Below are positions 8,172 to 15,914 of a DNA stretch of 33,584 bases, in pieces. The position numbers and the translations under genes were made by a program. How positions within the stretch are numbered: the stretch's first letter is position 1; each line of letters begins with the position of its first letter. Source of the stretch: an uncultured Granulosicoccus sp. (GTDB lineage Bacteria; Pseudomonadota; Gammaproteobacteria; Granulosicoccales; Granulosicoccaceae); NCBI GenBank assembly GCA_937991945.1, contig CALKLO010000041.1, forward strand, positions 1-33,584, given 5' to 3'. A model generated the notes under the pieces. It worked only from the letters and a program-made list of their open reading frames with translations. It ran no database searches and had not been told where the DNA came from.

Positions 8172-9584
8172 TTACTGGCGTCGCCAAGTCGTTTTGCCAC
8201 CTGTGTCTTCCAGAATGATACCCAGCGCTACCAACTCATCACGAATTTCGTCACTGCGACCAAAATCCTTGGCAGCTCGTGCCTCTACACGCTGAGCAAT
8301 AAGCGCATCGATCTCTTCGTTGCTAGGCCCACTGTCTGAACTACCCGATTGCAAAGCAACTTCAGGATCTTGCTCCAAAATGCCCAGACGGCCACCCAAA
8401 TAAACCAATGTATTCGCCAACTGGCGTGATCGAGGGTTTTCCAGCTCACTTTCCCGATTGAGGTTCCCTGCTAGATCGTGCAGCACGGACATCGCTAACG
8501 GCGTATTCAAGTCATCGTTCATGGCCGCATCAAAACGCTCAACGAATGAGGCGTCTATCAGCCTGGCTTTTGGTGTCTTGCCAATGCCTGGCAGTTCATC
8601 TCTAGCACGTCCGCGCAAAGCAATATAGAAACGCTTCAAAGACTCGCGTGCGTTGTCTAAGGACTCCGTCATATAGTTTAACGGGCTTCGGTAATGACTA
8701 CCTACGATGAACGTGCGGATTTCTTCGCCGCTGTACTGCTCAAGCACATCGCGCAACGTTAGAAAGTTGTTCAACGACTTGGACATTTTCTCGTCATCGA
8801 TGCGGACTAACCCGTTGTGCATCCAATAGCGGGCAAACTTGCCGCCAGTTAATGCCTCGCTCTGGGCTATTTCATTTTCATGGTGCGGGAACTCGAGATC
8901 CATACCACCGCCGTGAATATCAAACTCTTCACCCAGTAAATCCATGGACATGGCTGAACATTCAATATGCCAGCCTGGTCGGCCCTCACCCCAAGGTGAT
9001 GTCCAGCTTGGCTCAGAGGGTTTTGCCGACTTCCACAATACGAAATCCAGCGGGTCGCGCTTGGCTTCGTCAACTGCTACTCGCTCGCCTGAGCGTAGGT
9101 CTTCAATTTTACGACCCGACAACTTGCCGTATTCGGCAAACGACTTCACCGAGTAGAAAACGTCGCCATTGTCGGCGGCGTAGGCATGGCCTAACTCGAT
9201 GAGCTGCTTGATGATGCGGATCATGCTGTCTACCGTCTCGGTAGCTTTAGGCTCATGTGTCGGCGGCAGCACATTCAGCGCACGCTCATCTGCGTGCATT
9301 TCATCGATATAGCGCTCCGACAATGCGGTCGGCGTCACACCGTTCTCTGCTGCTCGCTTGATGATTTTGTCATCTACGTCAGTAATGTTGCGAACATATT
9401 TCACCGTGTAACCTTGCGATTGCAGGTGCCTGTATAGTATGTCGTACACGATCATGACTCGGCCGTGCCCAACATGGCAGACGTCGTAGACCGTGATCCC
9501 ACAGACGTAAAGGCCTACATGCCCTGCTTTGAGTGGTTCAAACGCCTCTTTTTGACGATTCAGAGTGTTGTATATTTGCAGCAT
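8172..9584 (-). CDS. cysS: Cysteine--tRNA ligase
   Basis: A class I aminoacyl-tRNA synthetase that charges tRNA-Cys. The 470-residue enzyme has C28 in YVCGITVYD and the HIGH motif as HVGH (37-40). Further zinc ligands are C209 in HIECSAM and H234 in PHHENE, and KMSKS is at 266-270. The C-terminal DALR and anticodon-binding region is present. It is divergent from ppiA, with ppiB and lpxH beyond, which matches the E. coli cysS/ppiB-lpxH neighbourhood with an added ppiA. nusB and pgpA follow on the same strand after a 103-nt gap. Confidence 0.98.
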   Translation of the reverse strand: MLQIYNTLNRQKEAFEPLKAGHVGLYVCGITVYDVCHVGHGRVMIVYDILYRHLQSQGYTVKYVRNITDVDDKIIKRAAENGVTPTALSERYIDEMHADERALNVLPPTHEPKATETVDSMIRIIKQLIELGHAYAADNGDVFYSVKSFAEYGKLSGRKIEDLRSGERVAVDEAKRDPLDFVLWKSAKPSEPSWTSPWGEGRPGWHIECSAMSMDLLGEEFDIHGGGMDLEFPHHENEIAQSEALTGGKFARYWMHNGLVRIDDEKMSKSLNNFLTLRDVLEQYSGEEIRTFIVGSHYRSPLNYMTESLDNARESLKRFYIALRGRARDELPGIGKTPKARLIDASFVERFDAAMNDDLNTPLAMSVLHDLAGNLNRESELENPRSRQLANTLVYLGGRLGILEQDPEVALQSGSSDSGPSNEEIDALIAQRVEARAAKDFGRSDEIRDELVALGIILEDTGGKTTWRRQ

Positions 9585-9645
9585 GCGCGCGTAAGTCTTT
9601 TTATAAATAGTAGTAGATGCGGAAGCCTAGCAGATTACCCGATGG

Positions 9646-9670
9646 TTACTGATGCAAGCGATATCAGTAA
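9646..9670. promoter_or_regulatory. Perfect inverted repeat in the cysS/ppiA divergent gap (operator candidate)
   Basis: TTACTGAT (9646-9653) and ATCAGTAA (9663-9670) are perfect 8-bp inverted arms with a 9-nt spacer, so half-site centres are 17 bp apart. The repeat lies between the divergent starts of cysS (9584) and ppiA (9723). The geometry fits binding by a dimeric regulator. I do not recognise the protein. A TATAAA near 9601-9606 (minus strand) could be the cysS -10. Confidence 0.4.
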
Positions 9671-9722
9671 TTGCCGCTAATATTGCCTAGCTACCCAAGA
9701 ATCGAGTATTTAAGGATCTAAC

Positions 9723-10397
9723 ATGGTTATTCGCCCCACCAGTGTTACCAAGCTTGCACTTTATGCTGCCTTGATTGCAGGATCGCTCATTTCGGGCGTT
9801 GCACACGCTGAGAGCACCCGCGTCACCATGAGTACCTCGCTCGGCGAGATCGTTATCGAATTGGACGGAGAGCGAGCACCGCAAAGCGTCAATAATTTTT
9901 TGCAATACGTCGATGACGGCTTCTATGCAGAAACCCTGTTTCATCGTGTCATTGAAGGATTCATGATTCAAGGCGGTGGTTTCACAGCTGATTATCAGAG
10001 AAAACCTACCCGCCAGCCAGTCAGTAATGAGGCCTACAACGGTCTTCGCAACGATCGCTACACCATTGCCATGGCGCGCACCACAGCTCCACATTCGGCC
10101 ACTTCGCAATTTTTCATCAACAATGAAAACAACCGAAATCTGAACCACACTGACACCAGCCAACGCGGTTGGGGCTATACGGTTTTTGGCAAAGTTGTAG
10201 AAGGCAAAGAGGTTGTCGATGAAATCAGTTTAGTGCGCACAGGCGCTGGCGGACCCTTCAGTCGTGATGCCCCCGTGGAGCCTGTCGTCATATTGTCTAT
10301 CGTTAGACAAGAGGCGCAAGCCATAGCTACTGCAGGTGCAACCGCGGCTGCAAGTGCTGAAAAGACTGACGACCAACCCGCTGCAGAACAAAACTAG
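9723..10397 (+). CDS. ppiA: Peptidyl-prolyl cis-trans isomerase, periplasmic cyclophilin (PpiA type)
   Basis: A cyclophilin that speeds proline isomerisation during folding of exported proteins. Residues 1-29 form a Sec signal peptide with a hydrophobic core and AHA cleavage motif. The cyclophilin domain follows (about 31-197), with FHRVIEGFMIQGGGF, MARTTAPHSATSQFFI and GWGYTVFGKV carrying the usual active-site Arg, Phe and Gln. The last 25 or so residues are an Ala/Glu-rich tail not part of the domain. A good ribosome site AAGGA lies 6 nt before the ATG. A cytoplasmic paralogue follows 80 nt downstream. Confidence 0.94.
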   Translation: MVIRPTSVTKLALYAALIAGSLISGVAHAESTRVTMSTSLGEIVIELDGERAPQSVNNFLQYVDDGFYAETLFHRVIEGFMIQGGGFTADYQRKPTRQPVSNEAYNGLRNDRYTIAMARTTAPHSATSQFFINNENNRNLNHTDTSQRGWGYTVFGKVVEGKEVVDEISLVRTGAGGPFSRDAPVEPVVILSIVRQEAQAIATAGATAAASAEKTDDQPAAEQN

Positions 10398-10460
10398 TTG
10401 CTGCAATTCAGCGGTAGCCTGAAAAACGACTGTTACACTACGTGTTTTAGCAACGCTGAA
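10397..10460 (+). promoter_or_regulatory. Two interleaved inverted repeats between ppiA and ppiB
   Basis: GTTGCT (10397-10402) can pair with AGCAAC (10449-10454), and TTCAGCG (10407-10413) with CGCTGAA (10454-10460). The order a-b-a'-b' would form either one stem or a pseudoknot in the RNA just upstream of ppiB. Between them a small ACAC-TAC-GTGT hairpin is followed by TTTT. This may be an attenuator-like leader, or chance; arms are only 6 and 7 bp. Confidence 0.2.
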
Positions 10461-10477
10461 CCTTTGACCTGCATCCT

Positions 10478-10978
10478 ATGAAAGCAACTATTACGACAAG
10501 TAAAGGCACCCTGGTTATTGAACTGGACGCAGAAGCTGCGCCATTAACCTGTGCAAACTTCAAGCGCTACGCCGATGAAGGCCACTACGACGGCACCATT
10601 TTTCATCGTGTAATCCCTAACTTCATGATTCAAGGTGGCGGCTTCACAGCTGACATGGAACAGAAGCCAACTCACGAAAATATTCAAAACGAAGCAGCAA
10701 ACGGTCTAACGAACCTCAATGGCTCTATTGCCATGGCGCGTACACCCGACCCACATTCTGCTAGCTCACAGTTTTTTATCAACCTAACTGACAATGACTT
10801 TTTGAATTTCCGCGACGAGTCTCAAGCAGGCTTTGGTTACTGCGTATTCGGTAAAACGGTTGAAGGTGACGATACTGTGGCAGCCATCGCTGGTGTTCAA
10901 ACCGGCTCAAATGGTCATCACCAAGATGTACCTGTTGAAGCTGTTGTTATCGAAACTGTCGTTGTTAGCGCAGACTAA
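10478..10978 (+). CDS. ppiB: Peptidyl-prolyl cis-trans isomerase, cytoplasmic cyclophilin (PpiB type)
   Basis: A compact 166-residue cyclophilin without a signal peptide, so cytoplasmic. It has FHRVIPNFMIQGGGF, MARTPDPHSASSQFFINL and GFGYCVFGKTVEG, matching E. coli PpiB closely in layout. It resembles ppiA just upstream, and the pair probably arose by duplication followed by gain or loss of the signal peptide. The lpxH reading frame begins at or inside its 3' end, implying a shared transcript. Confidence 0.95.
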   Translation: MKATITTSKGTLVIELDAEAAPLTCANFKRYADEGHYDGTIFHRVIPNFMIQGGGFTADMEQKPTHENIQNEAANGLTNLNGSIAMARTPDPHSASSQFFINLTDNDFLNFRDESQAGFGYCVFGKTVEGDDTVAAIAGVQTGSNGHHQDVPVEAVVIETVVVSAD

Positions 10979-11705
10979 CTGCCCCATCGACAGTCAGCTG
11001 TTCATAGCGGATCTGCATTTAGATCCTGCTAAACCCGGCTTACAAGATTTGGCCCTGCGCTTTTTACACTTCGCGCAGGGCCATAGTCACTTGTACATTC
11101 TGGGCGACCTGTTTGAATATTGGCTCGGTGACGATATTGGCGTTACGGCCTATTCACCGTTTATAAACCAACTCGCCAAATTACCTACCCACGGATGTTC
11201 GGTGACCGTGATGTTGGGTAATCGTGATTTTTTATTGGGTGATGCCTTCGCTGCTGCAGCAAACGTCCATCTTGTTAAGGACGATGAGCTTAAGGTTCAA
11301 CTTGGCAGCTCCTACGCGCTGTTAATGCACGGCGACACCTTGTGTACGGACGATACCGACTACCAAAAATTCCGACAGCTTGTACGCGACACACAATGGC
11401 AAGACAATTTTGTAAACCAACCCGTTGATGAGCGCATACAACAAGCGCAGGCCATGCGAGATGCTAGCAAAGATGCCAGTGCAAGCAAACGCTCCGAAAT
11501 CATGGACGTGAATGCAGCTGCGGTATCGACGCAAATCAACAGCAGCCAATGCCCTGTATTGATACATGGCCACACTCATCGGCCTGCCATTCACAACGTT
11601 ACCGAGTGCAATGCTCGACGGTATGTCGTCGGCGACTGGCATGAAGATCACGCCCAATTTGTACAGTGGACACCCAACGGTATTGAGCTACTAGAGTTTC
11701 GCTAA
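10962..11705 (+). CDS. lpxH: UDP-2,3-diacylglucosamine diphosphatase (lipid A synthesis)
   Basis: LpxH hydrolyses UDP-2,3-diacylglucosamine to lipid X in lipid A synthesis, at the inner membrane face. All calcineurin-like metallophosphatase motifs are present: FIADLHL, ILGDLFEYWLGDD, MLGNRDFLLG, MHGDTLCTDD and HGHTHRPA. The start is uncertain. No ATG or GTG lies near the conserved N-terminus. The nearest accepted in-frame start is TTG at 10962 (247 residues), which overlaps ppiB by 17 nt and lacks a clear ribosome site. An ATG at 10833 would overlap ppiB deeply and add a non-conserved leader. Confidence 0.93.
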   Translation: MLAQTNCPIDSQLFIADLHLDPAKPGLQDLALRFLHFAQGHSHLYILGDLFEYWLGDDIGVTAYSPFINQLAKLPTHGCSVTVMLGNRDFLLGDAFAAAANVHLVKDDELKVQLGSSYALLMHGDTLCTDDTDYQKFRQLVRDTQWQDNFVNQPVDERIQQAQAMRDASKDASASKRSEIMDVNAAAVSTQINSSQCPVLIHGHTHRPAIHNVTECNARRYVVGDWHEDHAQFVQWTPNGIELLEFR

Positions 11706-11713
11706 TACTGACG

Positions 11714-12565
11714 CTAAGAAAGGCCTGCGACTTTGTACTCAGCTTCCATCTCTTTTATTAGAGACAATTCCTCTTCATTAAACCCTGCCTGTAACCGAGC
11801 TTCACGATTGTAGGGGCTACGCAGGTAGGCACTGTTTTGGCCTTTCAATAGGTCACGAAACACTACAGTGCCATCAAGCTCTCGTTGCTGACAAATGTGG
11901 CGAAACCATCGGTTTCCTACCTCAACATGCGTAATTTCATCGGTGTAGATGCGCTGCAAGATCTCGGCAGTTTGCTTATCACCTAAACGCTTGAGTTTTT
12001 CGATCATAGGCGGCGCTACATCTAAACCACGTGCTTCTAAAATGCGTGGCACTAACGCCATTCTGACCAAAATATCGTGATCGGTGCGTCTCGCCATATC
12101 CCATAAACCATCATGGGCATTCAGATCGCCGTAATGCGTATCCAGTGACAGCAGCCGCTCATGCAAAAGCAAGAAATGCTCACCCTCATCAGAAGCGACA
12201 CGCAGCCAGTCTTCATAGTAGAGCGCCGGCATGCCGCGAAAGCGATACACCGCATCCAGTGCTAAATTAATAGCGTTGAATTCGATATGCGCTAATGAAT
12301 GGATTAAACCGATGCGTCCAGCCTCAGAGCCCATGCCTCGGCGTGGAAGTTTGCGTGAGTCGACTAGTTCTGGTTTCTCTGGGCGTCCGGGTGCTTCTAG
12401 AATACGTACAGTAGAGGTTGACGGCGATTTTGCGAGCAAGGCCTGCTCACTGTTATCGAGTAAACCCCAGCGATCGTATAGCTCGATACTCTGGCGGGCT
12501 TTCTCGACCGGGTCTGGACACATCAGAGCCTTTTCAGCGTCTGCGTAAAGATCTTCAATACTCAC
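11714..12565 (-). CDS. Ferritin-like DUF455 family protein
   Basis: A 283-residue member of the DUF455 ferritin-like family, related in fold to MiaE-type di-iron tRNA hydroxylases; the reaction is not established. Helices carry a repeated Glu/His pattern suited to a two-metal site: E95 in HSLAHIEFNAINL, E127/E129/H130 in ASDEGEHFLLLHE, and E210/H213/E215 in YTDEITHVEVGN. The start is GTG at 12565. It converges on lpxH with only 8 nt between the genes and is divergent from the lipoprotein gene. No membrane segment or signal peptide is seen. Confidence 0.85.
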   Translation of the reverse strand: MSIEDLYADAEKALMCPDPVEKARQSIELYDRWGLLDNSEQALLAKSPSTSTVRILEAPGRPEKPELVDSRKLPRRGMGSEAGRIGLIHSLAHIEFNAINLALDAVYRFRGMPALYYEDWLRVASDEGEHFLLLHERLLSLDTHYGDLNAHDGLWDMARRTDHDILVRMALVPRILEARGLDVAPPMIEKLKRLGDKQTAEILQRIYTDEITHVEVGNRWFRHICQQRELDGTVVFRDLLKGQNSAYLRSPYNREARLQAGFNEEELSLIKEMEAEYKVAGLS

Positions 12566-12635
12566 GGATACGTCGTACCTTTAGCTTTTCGTTTCATACT
12601 GCTCATCACCCGTTTACTCAAAATATTTGAAGCCC

Positions 12636-13184
12636 ATGAATAGACTTGCCCAACGCGCATTTCGTATAGTTAGCCTAACATTGCTAGCCCTATTTCTGAG
12701 TGCTTGTGCAACAAAACCCCCAGCGCCTGACGGGTCACTGGAGACCTTCGTGCTACAAGAAGATCTACTAGGCAAAACTATCGGCACCGGAAATTTTAGC
12801 GCAATAGACGGCACCAGCCGCGACTTTGTGGCTTACATGGATGGCCAATGGGATGGCAAAGCACTAACCCTCATCGAAGACTTCGAATACGCTGACGGTG
12901 TAAAAGAGCGAAAGACATGGACATTCACCCAGCTTCCTAACGGGGAATTCAGTGGCGTACGTGAAGATGTTGTGGGCACGGCGCGAGGCTACCAAGACGG
13001 CGATGTATTCCGATTGGAGTACATCATGGCTATACCCAACGATGACGGCACACCGGGGCGTAAAGTCTCTTTTAAGGATGTTCTCGCCAAGCAAAGCGAT
13101 GGTGTCATCCGAAACGACGCAGTGGTAGGCATGTGGGGTGTACGAGTGGGCAGCGTAAATTTAATAATCAACAAAAGCCCCTAG
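12636..13184 (+). CDS. DUF3833 family lipoprotein
   Basis: A predicted outer-membrane or periplasmic lipoprotein of 182 residues. The first 23 residues form a lipoprotein signal, with lipobox LSAC and acylated C24. The rest looks like the DUF3833 family: a small beta-rich domain with repeated acidic and aromatic motifs (YMDGQWDGKALTLIEDFEYADG up to 20 residues of this block are typical) and a C-terminal VNLIINK. I chose ATG 12636; a TTG at 12627 is also in frame. The function of the family is unknown. In this window it is followed by an EamA transporter on the same strand after 85 nt. Confidence 0.8.
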   Translation: MNRLAQRAFRIVSLTLLALFLSACATKPPAPDGSLETFVLQEDLLGKTIGTGNFSAIDGTSRDFVAYMDGQWDGKALTLIEDFEYADGVKERKTWTFTQLPNGEFSGVREDVVGTARGYQDGDVFRLEYIMAIPNDDGTPGRKVSFKDVLAKQSDGVIRNDAVVGMWGVRVGSVNLIINKSP

Positions 13185-13269
13185 CTTTACACCAATAAAC
13201 GGGCCTATGATGGAAACACTCTCCACACCGTTTTAGTTAGCGTATGCCCGTCGGATTTTTCACACTTCC

Positions 13270-14160
13270 ATGAGTACATGGGTTGCATTTACAGTGTTTG
13301 CGGCGCTGATGCAGGCGGTTCGCACAGCGGGGCAAAAACAGTTAACCAGCAGCTTGAGCCCTATGGCTGCAACGCTTGTCCGATATGTTTTCGGACTACC
13401 GTTTGCCATTATTTACCTACTTTTACTGACTAACCTAGACGCTGTTTCGTACATCAGCCAAGCAGTAACGAATACACGTTTTATTGTCTACGCCTTAATG
13501 GCAGGCATAGCGCAAATTTTAGCCACGTATCTGCTGGTCAAGGCCGTTAACTTTCGAAACTTTACAGTCGGCACAAGCTTTGCCAAGACTGAAGCAATAC
13601 AAACTGCAGTATTTGGCACGGTGCTCTTTAGTAGCACACTCAACACCTTAGGCTGGTTAGCAGTCGCAGTTGGGGTACTGGGTATATTCATCGTTAGCAT
13701 CCCGACCAAAAGCGGCCGTTGGGAACCCATGAACGTCTTGCTTGGCACTTTGTCGGGCACCGCCTTTTCGCTAACATCATTATGGCTTCGAGAGGCAAGT
13801 TTAAGCCTTGGACTACCCGTATTGAACAGCGCTGCCGTCACTCTAGTTTTTATGGTGGCAACACAATCTTTCATGTGTGTTGTCTACCTTGCCATCAGAG
13901 AGCGCGCTCAGTTTAGTGCTATTCACCAACGATTACGCTTGTCTTGGTTTGTCGGCCTCACCAGTGCATTGGGCTCTATCGGATGGTTTACGGCCATGAC
14001 GGCTCAAAACCCGGCGCTGGTTAAATCGCTTGGGCAAATGGAATTCATCTTTACGTTATTAATAACGACCTTATTCTTTAAAGAGAAAGTTACGGGGCGT
14101 GAACTCATAGGCGTACTGGCCATCATCGCCAGCGTCGTTCTTATACTAAAGGCAACATAG
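13270..14160 (+). CDS. EamA/DMT-family transporter
   Basis: A 296-residue inner-membrane protein with about ten hydrophobic segments arranged as two EamA repeats, the drug/metabolite transporter fold. The second repeat (residues about 150-296) ends with the typical FIFTLLITTLFFKEKVTGRE and IGVLAIIASVVLI. Substrates of this family range from amino acids to nucleotide sugars and cannot be read from sequence. The stop is 2 nt before the PhzF-family ATG, so the two genes form an operon and may handle a common metabolite. Confidence 0.88.
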   Translation: MSTWVAFTVFAALMQAVRTAGQKQLTSSLSPMAATLVRYVFGLPFAIIYLLLLTNLDAVSYISQAVTNTRFIVYALMAGIAQILATYLLVKAVNFRNFTVGTSFAKTEAIQTAVFGTVLFSSTLNTLGWLAVAVGVLGIFIVSIPTKSGRWEPMNVLLGTLSGTAFSLTSLWLREASLSLGLPVLNSAAVTLVFMVATQSFMCVVYLAIRERAQFSAIHQRLRLSWFVGLTSALGSIGWFTAMTAQNPALVKSLGQMEFIFTLLITTLFFKEKVTGRELIGVLAIIASVVLILKAT

Positions 14161-14162
14161 AT

Positions 14163-14996
14163 ATGAACATTCAACGACTAGCCGCTTTTTCAGACGAACA
14201 GCAAGGTGGCAATCCAGCTGGTGTTGTTATTAGCGACGAGCTGCCAGCCACAGCTGCGATGCAACAAATCGCTAAAGATGTTGGGTACTCTGAAACCGCA
14301 TTCGCGCAACCGGTAGAGGGAGGTTTTAAAGTCCGCTACTTCTCACCGCTTTCAGAAGTGCCTTTTTGCGGTCACGCAACCATTGCATTGGGTGCAGCCT
14401 TGGCTCAGGCCTATGGAAACAATACCTATGCACTCACACTCAATGAAGCCAACATAACCGTAGAGGGTCGTGTAGAGGGCGAAAACATACACGCCTCCTT
14501 GCAGTCTCCCCCCACTCACAGTGAAGCTGCCAGCGAGCACCTGCTAAGCGAAGCGTTAACCTTATTCCACCTTACAAAGGACGATTTGGATTTACGTATT
14601 CCACCGGCATTTGCACACGGTGGCGCTAATCACTTAGTTCTGTTCTTAAAGTCTAGACAGACATTAGCCGAACTAGACTACCCACAGCAGCTAGGAAAGG
14701 TTTGGATGGATGCCGAAAACCTTGTCACCGTATTATTAGGCTATATCGAAAACGATCAGTTATTTCACACGCGTAACGCGTTTGCATCTGGCGGTGTTTT
14801 TGAAGATCCAGCTACGGGCGCTGCAACAGCGGCACTTGCAGGCTACCTACGAGATATTAAATGGCCGCACGGTGGTGATATCAACATCGTTCAAGGTGAG
14901 GACATGGGTAGTCGCTCTCTGCTGAATGCAACGTTTAGTAACGAGCCTGGTAGCTCTATTCGCGTGTCGGGTAGCGTTAGGCAAATACAAGGCTAA
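14163..14996 (+). CDS. PhzF family isomerase-like protein
   Basis: A 277-residue PhzF-fold protein of the diaminopimelate-epimerase superfamily. Characteristic motifs are GGNPAGVV (residues 15-22), the putative catalytic acid E44 in GYSETAF, YFSPLSEVPFCGHAT, and EDPATGAA near residue 216. PhzF itself isomerises a phenazine precursor, but no phenazine genes are present, so only a general isomerase role can be proposed. It is translated immediately after the EamA transporter. It converges on recO, separated by a strong hairpin. Confidence 0.9.
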   Translation: MNIQRLAAFSDEQQGGNPAGVVISDELPATAAMQQIAKDVGYSETAFAQPVEGGFKVRYFSPLSEVPFCGHATIALGAALAQAYGNNTYALTLNEANITVEGRVEGENIHASLQSPPTHSEAASEHLLSEALTLFHLTKDDLDLRIPPAFAHGGANHLVLFLKSRQTLAELDYPQQLGKVWMDAENLVTVLLGYIENDQLFHTRNAFASGGVFEDPATGAATAALAGYLRDIKWPHGGDINIVQGEDMGSRSLLNATFSNEPGSSIRVSGSVRQIQG

Positions 14997-15003
14997 ACAC
15001 GCT

Positions 15004-15037
15004 ATGGCCTGCGCACGCTAACCATTGCGCAGGCTAT
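15004..15037. terminator. Bidirectional terminator hairpin between PhzF-family gene and recO
   Basis: GCCTGCGCA (15007-15015) and TGCGCAGGC (15026-15034) form a perfect 9-bp GC-rich stem with a 10-nt loop, extended by three further pairs including a G-T pair. It lies in the 49-bp gap between converging genes. On the plus strand it is followed by an AT-rich TATTTATCG. It probably ends both the PhzF unit and the long rpoE-to-recO unit. Confidence 0.65.
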
Positions 15038-15045
15038 TTATCGTC

Positions 15046-15885
15046 TCAATTGCGAAGTACTAAGGAATCGAAAAGCTCTCGGCTTCGTAGTGGGCGATCC
15101 CCTAAATGCACCCGTAAAATACGGCGCATAAGCTGCTTAGCTTCTTCTAAAACTAGGGGTTCGGAAAAATCTAGATCCGACAATGCAATAAGCGTCGCAC
15201 CGCTAACCAGCACACCCTCATCAGGTGTCATGCCATCCGCTTGAATACTCGGATTACGTGAATCTCCCGCCCCCATGCGATGCTTTTCTTTTTGAATGCC
15301 TAACGATCCATCATCACTGGCAGCAGACGTGTTAGTGACAACAGCAATGGCGTTGGCTGGGTGATAACGGTATTCACGATTAGCATCAATAGCACTGCCA
15401 TCGCTGGTACAGCGAGCTAGATTCGGCAACACACCCAACGCATCAAGCAACTGCAATTCAAAGGTTCTGAGCACTTCTTGAACCGACAAGCTCTTGGTGG
15501 CTAACTGAGCCATCGCCAGCGAATAGTGAGCAAACAGCATGGGGTGCGGTTGATCTTTACCTAAAAGGCGTAGGACCAACTCATTAAGATAATACGCGCA
15601 GGCAAGCTCAGCGTCCTGCATATCAAAGGCTTCACCACTCTCCTCGATGCCTGTGAGTGTGCGTAAGTCACCTGCCCCAACCCATGAAACCAACAATGGC
15701 CGAAACGGCTGATACAGCGCGCGCGTCCTTGGCTTGGAGTTTCGCGCACTTCTGGCGACTAAGGCAATACGGCCATGAACTAACGAAAAAGCATCGACGA
15801 TGAAACTGGTTTCCTGCCACTCCTTGTAATGCAGTATGTAGACTGCCTGCAAGGTTGTGCTGACACTGCCATCAGTGTCCATCAT
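15046..15885 (-). CDS. recO: DNA repair protein RecO
   Basis: RecO anneals ssDNA and loads RecA with RecR in the RecFOR pathway. The N-terminal OB-fold is visible (AVYILHYKEWQETSFIVDAF, HGRIALVARSAR), followed by the helical domain with YLNELVLRLL and FELQLLDALGVLP. The C-terminal portion holds a polar stretch of about 40 residues (about 180-225) that makes it longer (279) than E. coli RecO (about 240). The first two codons are both ATG. It follows era by 29 nt, the conserved rnc-era-recO order; pdxJ and acpS do not follow. Confidence 0.94.
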   Translation of the reverse strand: MMDTDGSVSTTLQAVYILHYKEWQETSFIVDAFSLVHGRIALVARSARNSKPRTRALYQPFRPLLVSWVGAGDLRTLTGIEESGEAFDMQDAELACAYYLNELVLRLLGKDQPHPMLFAHYSLAMAQLATKSLSVQEVLRTFELQLLDALGVLPNLARCTSDGSAIDANREYRYHPANAIAVVTNTSAASDDGSLGIQKEKHRMGAGDSRNPSIQADGMTPDEGVLVSGATLIALSDLDFSEPLVLEEAKQLMRRILRVHLGDRPLRSRELFDSLVLRN

Positions 15886-15914
15886 TTATACAGACCGCAG
15901 AATAACCAACAGCA

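Noticed and set aside
10833-11705. Longer lpxH starting at ATG 10833
   Set aside because: It would overlap ppiB by 146 nt and add about 50 residues before the conserved FIADLHL that have no place in the LpxH family.
13199-13251. ACGGGC/GCCCGT inverted repeat before the EamA gene
   Set aside because: Six-base arms 41 nt apart without other support; expected by chance.
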